A stretch of DNA of 13,843 nt from Akkermansiaceae bacterium UBA2367. GTDB lineage: Bacteria > Verrucomicrobiota > Verrucomicrobiia > Verrucomicrobiales > DEV007. The stretch covers positions 1 to 13,843 of the forward strand of contig DDTJ01000016.1 in NCBI GenBank assembly GCA_002344525.1. The letters run 5' to 3'. Numbering within the stretch: the stretch's first letter is position 1; every line of letters starts with the position of its first letter. Of this stretch, positions 1 to 6,353 are shown one piece after another. The position numbers and the translations under genes are program-made. The notes under the pieces were generated by a model. The model was not told the DNA's origin. It did no database searches and worked only from the letters and a program-made list of their open reading frames with translations.

Positions 1-1
1 G

Positions 2-1159
2 AAAAAGTTCAGAATAGGCTCTAAAGAACTTGCAAATGATCCTGCTAGCCGATTCGTAGTAGTTTTGTCAAAATACGCGGACAAATTTGCTGATGAAATG
101 AAGGAGGCAGGGTTAATCCGTTCTGCCTCTGAGAAAAAAGAGGATGCGGAGTCCAAATTATTATTTTCCAAGGATAAAGCTGGCTATTGGGCAAACACAA
201 ATGGAACGCACCTTACCGTATTATCGAAGAATGTTCCAAACGAAAGACATGAAGATCGCAGCATTTCCGCCAAGGAAATTGTGGATTCAATCCATCAATT
301 GATTTCCTCTTCTTATTCTGACTATCTTCATTGGGTCACACTTGAAATTGCTTCCAAGATTCGAGCCAGAATACCTGCTTGGTTGCAAGCAGTCCCAAGA
401 GGGACCGATGTGGCTGTTTTGGGAGAACTGCTGAGCCAAACAACCGAAGCCAAGGAATTTATACCTGAGTTTCTGTTGGATGATCTGGTCTACGTCTCTA
501 AGTCATATCATCTCAAGGTTCTTGATCCTCAAAACGCAAATATAAGCGATTGGGAAAACAGGCCATATGATTTAGATGCGAATCCTCAATCGCGGGAGGA
601 TAAATTTATACATCTCGCCAAGGAGATATCAAAAATTGAGCCCAAGGATATTGAAAAAATTCAAGGTCAGGTGGCTCAAGAAAACCGAAAGCTGTTCCTT
701 CAATCTCACGCCTCATTCACTCAATTTTGTGAGAATTTCAGCGGTCAGTTTGAGGATGCTTCTCCGGTTTTCGGCGCAGTCTATAAGAAAACCCCCGGCG
801 AAACCAAAGAGTCGCAAAATGAAGACAGCTCTATTTATATATGCATATCTCAATCGTGTGATTGTCTTCGCAAGAATAAGCTTATCCTGATTAAGGGCTC
901 TGCTTCAAACGAAGCAAAGCAGGGAGAAACCATGCTGACATTCCAAGGAGGGCAATTTCGGTTTGATGCCGGAGCTGAGAATCTTTTAACTGCGGATGTT
1001 CAATCAGATTCGGGACCGCGGCGCCTGACAGAGTTCCAGCGTGTGGGACAACTCAGGTTTGCTACGGCAAGTAGAATTGTTTCCCGTTTTTGGGGTGCCA
1101 CGACTCGTCCGGCCGTGAATCTGCCAAGCTTTGCCCGGAAGGAGCGTGTCAAGGAGTAA
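2..1159 (+). CDS. Receiver-like conflict-system protein, 5' end outside window
   Basis: The reading frame is open from base 2 with no stop, so the gene begins left of the window; the TTG at 65 is an internal codon, not a convincing start. 385 residues are visible. The first visible residues (RFVVVLSKYADKFADEM, then EAGL) resemble the last strands and helix of a receiver domain. Near visible residue 280 is a strand-type motif YICISQSCDC, and the C-terminus has an RIVSRFWG...RPAVNLP segment. From memory this pattern fits 'response receiver domain' proteins encoded beside HSP90/MORC-type ATPases and cytosine methyltransferases in conflict systems; I cannot confirm this without a search. No nuclease motif is seen. 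The gene ends in AAGGAGTAA, so its last codons carry the Shine-Dalgarno of the methyltransferase gene, indicating an operon. Its base composition is much AT-richer than the jet genes. Coding status is near certain, family moderately so. Confidence 0.7.
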   Translation, partial: KKFRIGSKELANDPASRFVVVLSKYADKFADEMKEAGLIRSASEKKEDAESKLLFSKDKAGYWANTNGTHLTVLSKNVPNERHEDRSISAKEIVDSIHQLISSSYSDYLHWVTLEIASKIRARIPAWLQAVPRGTDVAVLGELLSQTTEAKEFIPEFLLDDLVYVSKSYHLKVLDPQNANISDWENRPYDLDANPQSREDKFIHLAKEISKIEPKDIEKIQGQVAQENRKLFLQSHASFTQFCENFSGQFEDASPVFGAVYKKTPGETKESQNEDSSIYICISQSCDCLRKNKLILIKGSASNEAKQGETMLTFQGGQFRFDAGAENLLTADVQSDSGPRRLTEFQRVGQLRFATASRIVSRFWGATTRPAVNLPSFARKERVKE

Positions 1160-1162
1160 TAT

Positions 1163-2197
1163 ATGAGAACAGCAATTGATCTTTTTTCCGGATGCGGAGG
1201 GCTCACCGAAGGTCTTAAGAATGCGGGCTTCAACGTGTTGCTCGGGTGTGAGATTCGACCTGAAGCACGGGAGGCCTATAAGCTCAATCATCCTGATGTA
1301 ATAGTTTACGAGGATGTGCGAAAACTGAAAGGCGAGGAGATTCTCGCTAAGACCGGCCTTGGTGTGGACGAACTGGACCTTTTGGCAGCATGCCCTCCGT
1401 GCCAAGGTTTCTCCTCAATTCGAACTCGAAATGGAAACATTGCCGATGATCCACGTAATGAGTTGGTTTTTGAGGTGGCGAGACTTATTCGAGAAATTCG
1501 TCCCAAAGCCATTTTGTTAGAGAATGTTCCGCGCCTGCTACAGGATGAGCGAATCCGTTTATTTAAATCGGAATTGAGTAACGATTACTCCTTCACAGAA
1601 GGAGTACTTGATGCGCGTTATTTCGGCGTCCCTCAAAGAAGAAAGAGAATGATCGTCATGGGATCTCGCCACGGTCAGATTCCATTACCCAATCGTTCCG
1701 AAAAACTCATAACAGTGAGGGATGCGATTGGGGACCTTCCTGATCCCGACGCTACTCACAAGCGCCCTTTGCACCGAATCAGACAGCGGTTCACAGAGAA
1801 AGTCCAAGAGCGGATTGAGGCTATCGAGAAGAATCGTGATGATTTGCCAGATAGCCTGATTCTGGATTGTCATAAACGATACCCAGGTGGATTCCGTGAT
1901 GTTTATGGAAGGATAGCGTGGGACAATGTTGCTCCGACGATCACGCGTTCCAGCCACAATCCTTCTAAAGGAAGGTTTATTCATCCTGCCGAGAATCGTG
2001 GGCTAACGATATACGAAATTATGCTCCTCCAGGGCTTTCCTCGAAGCTACAAACTTCCCAAAGAAAATGGAATTGGGAAGCTCTCCTCATTGCTTGGGGA
2101 AGCATTTCCTCCGCCCATGGCGAAGGTTCAAGCGAAACAGATTTACCAATATCTCGACGTTTGGGAAGCGGGACCTTCCCCGCAGACTGAAGCGTGA
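1163..2197 (+). CDS. C5-cytosine-specific DNA methyltransferase
   Basis: This enzyme transfers a methyl group from S-adenosylmethionine to C5 of cytosine in a specific DNA site. The 344 residues show the family motifs in order: motif I DLFSGCGGL (6-14, cofactor loop), a CEI acidic position (29-31), motif IV PPCQGFS (78-84) with catalytic Cys80, motif VI ENV (120-122), motif VIII QRRKR (158-162), a motif IX-like segment RGLTIYEIMLLQGFP (279-293) and motif X LGEAFPPPMA (311-320). The target-recognition region between motifs VIII and IX is short, roughly residues 190-245, so the site cannot be predicted. The ATG has AAGGAG six bases upstream, overlapping the preceding stop. No restriction endonuclease or Vsr gene lies to the right, so the partner is either upstream outside the window or absent. 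A Dcm-type enzyme is certain; whether it protects DNA in an R-M system or acts alone is not. Confidence 0.96.
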   Translation: MRTAIDLFSGCGGLTEGLKNAGFNVLLGCEIRPEAREAYKLNHPDVIVYEDVRKLKGEEILAKTGLGVDELDLLAACPPCQGFSSIRTRNGNIADDPRNELVFEVARLIREIRPKAILLENVPRLLQDERIRLFKSELSNDYSFTEGVLDARYFGVPQRRKRMIVMGSRHGQIPLPNRSEKLITVRDAIGDLPDPDATHKRPLHRIRQRFTEKVQERIEAIEKNRDDLPDSLILDCHKRYPGGFRDVYGRIAWDNVAPTITRSSHNPSKGRFIHPAENRGLTIYEIMLLQGFPRSYKLPKENGIGKLSSLLGEAFPPPMAKVQAKQIYQYLDVWEAGPSPQTEA

Positions 2198-2259
2198 CAT
2201 GCAGCTGATTGCACCCGAAAGGGAACGGGAATGCGCGTGTTCCGTGGGAAACTCCCGGA

Positions 2260-2712
2260 ATGGCCCGCATGGCTCCACACGAATATGAAGCCCTGAGCCG
2301 GGAGGAACGGCTCAGGCGGATCGGTGCGCTGTTCTACAAAGCCGTCGTGATTTCGCTTGCGCGAAAACAGGCTCTTGCCGGGGAGACTGGCGACATTTCC
2401 TCTCAGGCTGGTGAGGATTCCATGCATGAAACAAATACGCTGGAGGCTGCTTCGCTGTCAGATGAGGACTTGGCCATCCTCCGGCGATATGCGGGGCTGG
2501 GAGAGATCGCCCCCCGCGATGCGACGGAATTTTGGGGCGTGTGCCGAACGACGGCTTACCGCCGGTTGTTGAGCCTAGAACAGGGAGGTTGGATCGAGAG
2601 GCATGGGGCCACCACGGCAACCCGCTACACGTTCACCAAGCAAGCTCGCGCCCTTTTGGAACAAGATGAACAAGCCAAACAGGGCCGCGACGACTCGCGG
2701 GCCAGCATGTGA
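2260..2712 (+). CDS. Winged-helix DNA-binding protein, left copy
   Basis: A 150-residue protein of unassigned function. An N-terminal helix (about 13-35, EERLRRIGALFYKAVVISLA) is followed by a linker and a C-terminal winged-helix domain (about 66-135). Within this, EFWGVCRTTAYRRLLSLEQG looks like the turn and recognition helix, and GGWIERHG to TRYTFT the wing. A related copy lies at 13357-13577; by hand, 27 of 39 residues match between PRDA and TRY. The start is uncertain: I chose ATG 2260 (another ATG at 2269), but the frame opens at TTG 2209, eleven bases after the methyltransferase stop. No strong Shine-Dalgarno is seen, and a bulged stem (2240-2249 with 2253-2260) abuts the ATG. The gene converges on the HTH gene at 2756-3205. 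It is probably a regulator or an accessory protein of a mobile element; no partner recombinase is present. Confidence 0.75.
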   Translation: MARMAPHEYEALSREERLRRIGALFYKAVVISLARKQALAGETGDISSQAGEDSMHETNTLEAASLSDEDLAILRRYAGLGEIAPRDATEFWGVCRTTAYRRLLSLEQGGWIERHGATTATRYTFTKQARALLEQDEQAKQGRDDSRASM

Positions 2713-2755
2713 TGCCAGCCCGCAAGCACATTCGAGCAACAAGATCGTGCCGGTT

Positions 2756-3205
2756 TCACCCGGCGCGTCTTTCCGCGCCGGCCTTCATCCCCTCGAAGGC
2801 TTCGAGCTGCCGGGCCGGAGGCAGCTTGGCAACGGACATCAGCCGCCGGATGGCGAAGGACCTAATCAAGGCGGGTGAAGTGAGGGAAGCCAGGTATTGC
2901 TGTGCCTCCTCCGGCAGCCTGAGCAAGCTGAACATTTGCGTGATGCGAGCCTTACTAAGCCCCTCGGCTTGACCGATTTGCACCTTCGTGAGCCCCTTGT
3001 CGCTGTTCAAGCATTCTTGCCATTCGAGCACCTTGCAAATCGGATGGCGTATGGAGGACGCACGGCTTTCTCCGTTGGTCTGGCAGTCGCCCTCTAAGCC
3101 AGTTGACCGCCATGTAAAATGGAACGGCTCCGCGACGAACGGGGCGAGCCGATGCTGAGGCAAAGGCATCCCCACAATGAGGGGAATCCCGAAACTGGTT
3201 CGCAA
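2756..3205 (-). CDS. ParB/HTH-like small DNA-binding protein, left copy
   Basis: A protein of up to 149 residues. The core from about residue 60 is LEWQECLNSDKG, then a helix-turn-helix ending GLSKARITQMFSLLRLPEEA (about 83-102), then a helical tail. The pattern 'SxARITQ...LL.L' is what I remember from the small ParB-type HTH proteins encoded beside serine recombinases; no recombinase is present here. A damaged copy lies at 13614-13823, with 39 of 64 residues identical by hand alignment. The start is unsure: TTG 3205 has GGTGAG five bases upstream, and ATG 3169 is an alternative with no clear Shine-Dalgarno. The frame stays open to 3253. The 3' end contains half of the perfect hairpin at 2760-2781. 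It is probably a DNA-binding accessory of a mobile element or a regulator of its own region. Confidence 0.7.
   Translation of the reverse strand: MRTSFGIPLIVGMPLPQHRLAPFVAEPFHFTWRSTGLEGDCQTNGESRASSIRHPICKVLEWQECLNSDKGLTKVQIGQAEGLSKARITQMFSLLRLPEEAQQYLASLTSPALIRSFAIRRLMSVAKLPPARQLEAFEGMKAGAERRAG
2760..2781. terminator. Perfect hairpin where two genes converge
   Basis: CCGGCGCG (2760-2767) pairs perfectly with CGCGCCGG (2774-2781) across the loop TCTTTC. It lies about 47 bases past the winged-helix stop and inside the last codons of the opposing HTH gene. There is no U-tract, so a bidirectional, structure-dependent terminator is inferred rather than shown. Confidence 0.45.
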
Positions 3206-3246
3206 ACCAGACTCACCCGCTCCGTATCGAGCCTCCCGAATGGGAG
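3195..3246. promoter_or_regulatory. Two short perfect hairpins at the HTH gene 5' end
   Basis: CTGGTT-CGCA-AACCAG (3195-3210) and CTCCC-GAAT-GGGAG (3233-3246) are perfect stems with four-base loops. The first overlaps the TTG start of the minus-strand HTH gene and the second lies just upstream, so both would be in its leader RNA or act as DNA sites. No function is known. Confidence 0.3.
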
Positions 3247-3304
3247 CATTTACTCAGCCTCTATGAGGGGCAAATGCGAACTTCTTGCGTTGAGTGATTG
3301 CAAG

Positions 3305-3333
3305 TTGACTGCATTCTACTCCGGAATTGTAAT
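3305..3333 (+). promoter_or_regulatory. Near-consensus sigma70-type promoter, antisense to hipA
   Basis: TTGACT (3305-3310) and TGTAAT (3328-3333) are separated by exactly 17 bases; each matches the bacterial consensus at five of six positions. It points rightward, but the next gene that way, hipA (3382-4632), is on the opposite strand. A transcript starting near 3340 would therefore be antisense to the hipA 3' end. I see no rightward gene downstream to account for it. It could also be the promoter of a lost gene. Sequence match only. Confidence 0.45.
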
Positions 3334-3336
3334 CAT

Positions 3337-3360
3337 GTGGCTTGAACGATGCCAAGCCAC
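3337..3360. promoter_or_regulatory. Perfect 8-bp dyad at the predicted start site, candidate operator
   Basis: GTGGCTTG (3337-3344) and CAAGCCAC (3353-3360) are exact inverted repeats around an 8-base spacer. The left arm begins four bases after the -10 box TGTAAT and covers the expected transcription start, which suits an operator for a dimeric repressor. It is also about 20 bases beyond the hipA stop and could be an RNA hairpin for hipA, but no U-tract follows in that direction. Confidence 0.45.
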
Positions 3361-3381
3361 GCGGGTGGTTTCGCATGTCGT

Positions 3382-4632
3382 TCATGACAGGGCGAGGGCC
3401 TTGTGAAGGTCATCGTGCTCGAAGGCACTCGACATGCGATGGATTTCTGCTGACGGAGCGCCGACCTCCTGTGCGACGGTCCGCCAGGTTCGGGTAGCAT
3501 GGGCGACCTCCTTGAGAATCGTCCGGGCTCCGGCGAGTGGGAGTGCGTAGTATCCAGCAGCTTCCTCCAGCAATTCAACGGAGCAGGTGCTTTCCACAGG
3601 GTCGATGTTGGTTGTCAACACTCTCGCCTTCAAGTCGGTCGGCACCGGGTTCAGGTCGTAGGCGGGCGAGAGCGTCCATCCAGCCCGGCCAGACCATAGG
3701 AAACCGTGGTTGCGCAAATGGTCGTCCACGTTGCTTACGAGGACGTTGAACGCCACCCGGCGATACAACTCGTGGGAGTCCTGCTTCGCCCGTGCGCCAT
3801 GACTGGCGAGCGCGTCCACCATTTCCGGATAGCTGCCGCCCTCGCCGTCGCGGGCGCCCAACATGGCCATCGCGGAGAGGAAGGGAATGCGGCGGTCTCC
3901 CTCGCGGTCGAAGCGCCGCGACAGCAGCACCGCTTTCCCCGCCACCAGGACCAGTTCGTGGCAGGGGGGCGCGATGCCCGCCCGCTCCGCCAGACGCAGG
4001 GCGACTTCCTCCCAAGTCTCGATGCTGTATTCGTCGCTCTCCTTGGGAAATTTGGCAATCGACAGGCGGCCATGCTGGTCGATCACCGAGGCCTTTGGGC
4101 GTGCGCCGCCCAGCGAGGAGCCGGGCGCGATAATCATCTGAAGATCCTCGTCGGTTTCTTCGTCCCGAAGGATGCGTTCCGAGCTTTGCAGCAAGCGGCC
4201 GAGTTCCACCAGTGCGGGCACTCCTGTGCGAGGACGTGCCAAGAAGTCGTCTTCCCTGGCACGGCGGAAGCGTAGCGCGCCGAGGCGCGTCTCGTCCGCC
4301 ACACCGAGCAGATAGTCGCTTTCCATCAGCGTGCGGACGGCCCTGCCTTCGCGCTCCGCGTTCCAGCGTTCCGCACGCTGCATGAGGCGTCTGCCCCAAG
4401 TGTCCGGAGCGGAATCCCCCAGCGAGCCATGAATCGCCTGCCCCAGAGGTGGCGGAAAAGCACCTCGGGTCAGCGGCAGATCCGGGGCGAGCGGGAAACG
4501 ATCCCGGCTATCCAGCCATTCGCTTGCGTATTCGAAGAGAACGGTCTCCCGGCCCCGAACCACATTGCTGCGCGCAAGGCCTATCCTCCGGGTCCGGCCC
4601 GACAGCGACAAATGCACCTCGAAATCCGCCAT
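3382..4632 (-). CDS. hipA: HipA-family serine/threonine kinase toxin
   Basis: HipA toxins are kinases that slow growth; the E. coli protein phosphorylates glutamyl-tRNA synthetase and is held in check by HipB. This 416-residue protein is close to the usual length. An N-terminal capping domain (about 1-100) precedes the kinase part. The kinase part has a Gly-rich loop GSSLGGARPK (171-180), an ATP-binding lysine in IAKFP (Lys194), LSRRFDR (237-243), a catalytic loop NVLVSNVDDHLRNHG (296-310) with likely catalytic Asp303 and Asn308, and the metal-binding AYDLNP (Asp326). The usual Lys of the DxHxKN motif is Arg here. All key residues are present, so the kinase should be active. It begins nine bases after the hipB stop on the same strand, giving the standard antitoxin-first operon. 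Its cellular target is unknown. Confidence 0.95.
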   Translation of the reverse strand: MADFEVHLSLSGRTRRIGLARSNVVRGRETVLFEYASEWLDSRDRFPLAPDLPLTRGAFPPPLGQAIHGSLGDSAPDTWGRRLMQRAERWNAEREGRAVRTLMESDYLLGVADETRLGALRFRRAREDDFLARPRTGVPALVELGRLLQSSERILRDEETDEDLQMIIAPGSSLGGARPKASVIDQHGRLSIAKFPKESDEYSIETWEEVALRLAERAGIAPPCHELVLVAGKAVLLSRRFDREGDRRIPFLSAMAMLGARDGEGGSYPEMVDALASHGARAKQDSHELYRRVAFNVLVSNVDDHLRNHGFLWSGRAGWTLSPAYDLNPVPTDLKARVLTTNIDPVESTCSVELLEEAAGYYALPLAGARTILKEVAHATRTWRTVAQEVGAPSAEIHRMSSAFEHDDLHKALALS

Positions 4633-4641
4633 GATGATTTC

Positions 4642-4962
4642 TTAGTCTTTTGGAGATTTCAGACGGACTCGCTGCGGCAGCGAGTCGTCGGCCAGCGCCC
4701 GCCCGACCTCATCGACCGACAGGTCCGCCAGTTGGCCAAGCCCCTCGAGCAATCCCAGCGCATGAAGCACGGCCGCATAAATGCCCATGCCCACCGAGGG
4801 ATCCCCTTCTTCGATCCGCTGCAACGTGGAGCGTGAGGTGAAGGCGCGGTCCGCCACCACCGCCATGGGCAGGCGGCGGCGGCGGCGGGCGTCGCGAATG
4901 TCCGCTCCGAGCTTGGCCAGACTCTTGCGCACGGCGACGGTGGGATGATGTGGTGTTGGCAT
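4642..4962 (-). CDS. hipB: HipB-like XRE-family antitoxin
   Basis: A 106-residue protein with a Cro/CI-type helix-turn-helix at about 18-55 (LGADIRDARRRRRLPMAVVA, then FTSRSTLQRIEEGDPSVGMG) and a leucine-rich tail that could serve in dimerisation. Position decides the role: it directly precedes hipA with a nine-base gap. HipB proteins bind HipA and repress their own operon. The frame opens at ATG 5058, but that start would put coding sequence through the AT-rich dyad and promoter-like region; ATG 4962 (MPTPHHPTVAVRKSLAKLGA) gives normal antitoxin length and GC-biased codons throughout, so I prefer it. The operon runs in the same direction as the jet genes but is separated from jetD by 161 bases. 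Confidence 0.88.
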   Translation of the reverse strand: MPTPHHPTVAVRKSLAKLGADIRDARRRRRLPMAVVADRAFTSRSTLQRIEEGDPSVGMGIYAAVLHALGLLEGLGQLADLSVDEVGRALADDSLPQRVRLKSPKD

Positions 4963-4979
4963 GAGATTTGTAATCTTTG

Positions 4980-5026
4980 TGCTACTCAATAAGGAATAGT
5001 GTAGCATGAAGCTGACATTTTTTAAA
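4980..5026 (-). promoter_or_regulatory. Candidate hipBA promoter with overlapping operator dyad
   Basis: Reading leftward, TTTAAA (5021-5026) and TACACT (4998-5003) are 17 bases apart and could be weak -35 and -10 boxes. The inverted repeat TGCTAC (4980-4985) / GTAGCA (5001-5006) has its upstream arm over the -10 box, which fits autorepression by HipB. The surrounding DNA is AT-rich compared with both flanking genes. The promoter boxes are weak matches, while the dyad arms are exact. Confidence 0.4.
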
Positions 5027-5123
5027 GGCGATTCATGCTGTTCAGCCGAGGTCGCCACCCAACTGGAAGGCGCACGAAGTGGCAGCAGGCGAATCGTTGG
5101 GGCCTGATCCCGCCGGCCCTGCG

Positions 5124-6353
5124 TCAGGACAATGCCGCCAAAATGGCGTCCAGCACTTGTTCTTCGTGCAGGGCGATGCCTTTTTCCTGCATGACGGAGC
5201 GGAGCGAGGGATCCCAGGCGGCTTCGACGGGTGGGCCGTCGAGGGAGAGGTGGCCGGAGACGGCGGCGAGGTAGTCGGAGGTGGTCATTCTCCAGATTTC
5301 CGTGCCGTGGCGGGTGATCATCGCGTTGGCGATGCGGAGGCCGGGCCAGTCGAAATCGCCGTGATAGCGGAGGCGGATGCCAGCGGCGGTCAGGCGCTGG
5401 AGCAACAGATGCAGGGCGGTTTTGGGCTGGCCGTCGGTGGCGACGAGCGGGGGGCTGGCGGGGCCGAGGCGGTTGGCGGCGGCGGCGAGGATGTTCTTGT
5501 TTTCGAAGATGTGGACGATAGCTCCGGTGTGCGCGGGATCGAAGGCGGGCGGGGTGCGGACGAGTTGGCGGATGGTGAGGAAATACGGTTCGGCGGTGTC
5601 GGCGTGGAGGTTCAGGGCGCGGCTGGTCGAGTCGCCGCCGCTGGCGCGCAGGTTGAGGACGGCGACGGGGGCGCTGAGTTCATCCAGCAGCACGCCGACG
5701 GAAGCCCAAGCGTCGCGGCGGCTTTCGCTGTCGTCCCAGCGCTCGACGCCGCCGAGCCGGGAGACGGCGCGCAGGAGGAGCGGCGACAAAGGTCTGCCGG
5801 GATCGAGGGCGTGGGCGTCGCCCAACACGGAGGCGGCGAGTTCGGCGAGGGGAAGGCCCGGCGCGGGCAAGGCGGACAGGATTTTCAAGGCCTGGTCGAG
5901 GAGTCCGGCGGCGCGGTCTTGGCTGTGGCGACGGAGCAATCCGAGCGCTTCGACCTGATCCAGCCAAGCGAGCAGGGGAGGGCGCGAGGCAAGAGTGTCG
6001 CGGGCTTCGTTGAAGAGGGTCTCCCATGCCCGAGCTTGTTCGCGCCGGGCGGCGGATCGGTCGGTCACAGGGCCGGTCAAGTACTCGACGGCTTGGGCGA
6101 GCGAGGCGCAGAGGCCGGCTTGGCGCAAGTGATGCTCGAGGGTTTCGAGAGGGATGGCGAGGGAGCCGCCGCCGGAGGGAGGACGTCTCAAGAGGCGGTG
6201 GAGGGCGTCGCGTTCTTCAGGTCCACAGCGGGTGAGGGTGAGGGTGCCGGTGAGGGCTTGCCCCTCTTCGAGGCGGCGGCGCAGACGCTGGAGGAAGCGG
6301 CTCAACTCGGGCCGTCCGAGCGTTTCGCGAAGGCGGTGCGGGGAGGCGCTCAT
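5124..6353 (-). CDS. jetD: Wadjet type II nuclease subunit JetD (Toprim, TIGR02679-like)
   Basis: JetD is the nuclease of Wadjet; characterised relatives resemble topoisomerase VI A subunits and cut closed circular DNA when engaged by the JetABC motor. The 409-residue protein begins with MSASPHRLRETLGRPELSRF, then an LTGTLTL segment (34-40) and a LTGPVTDRSAARREQA segment (92-107), as I remember for TIGR02679. The C-terminal Toprim-like part shows Glu284 in VHIFENKNI and the acidic pair Asp333/Asp335 in RYHGDFDWPG, the expected metal ligands. Length matches the type II family. The ATG overlaps the jetC stop as ATGA, so translation is probably coupled. The much longer open frame upstream runs out of frame through jetC and is not coding. 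It is the last gene of the operon; no clear terminator follows, only an imperfect stem near 5103-5128. Confidence 0.9.
   Translation of the reverse strand: MSASPHRLRETLGRPELSRFLQRLRRRLEEGQALTGTLTLTRCGPEERDALHRLLRRPPSGGGSLAIPLETLEHHLRQAGLCASLAQAVEYLTGPVTDRSAARREQARAWETLFNEARDTLASRPPLLAWLDQVEALGLLRRHSQDRAAGLLDQALKILSALPAPGLPLAELAASVLGDAHALDPGRPLSPLLLRAVSRLGGVERWDDSESRRDAWASVGVLLDELSAPVAVLNLRASGGDSTSRALNLHADTAEPYFLTIRQLVRTPPAFDPAHTGAIVHIFENKNILAAAANRLGPASPPLVATDGQPKTALHLLLQRLTAAGIRLRYHGDFDWPGLRIANAMITRHGTEIWRMTTSDYLAAVSGHLSLDGPPVEAAWDPSLRSVMQEKGIALHEEQVLDAILAALS

Larger units (their letters stand above)
2260..3205. repeat. Left copy of the winged-helix/HTH module
   Basis: This convergent two-gene module recurs in the same order and orientation at 13357-13823, so diverged direct copies flank hipBA and the jet operon. 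The relation is clear at protein level (27 of 39 and 39 of 64 matches by hand) and patchy at nucleotide level, so this is an old duplication or two independent acquisitions rather than a recent repeat. Confidence 0.75.

Noticed and set aside
5103..5128. A jetD terminator
   Set aside because: The CCTGA/TCAGG arms give only a five-base outer stem with an imperfect interior and no U-tract.
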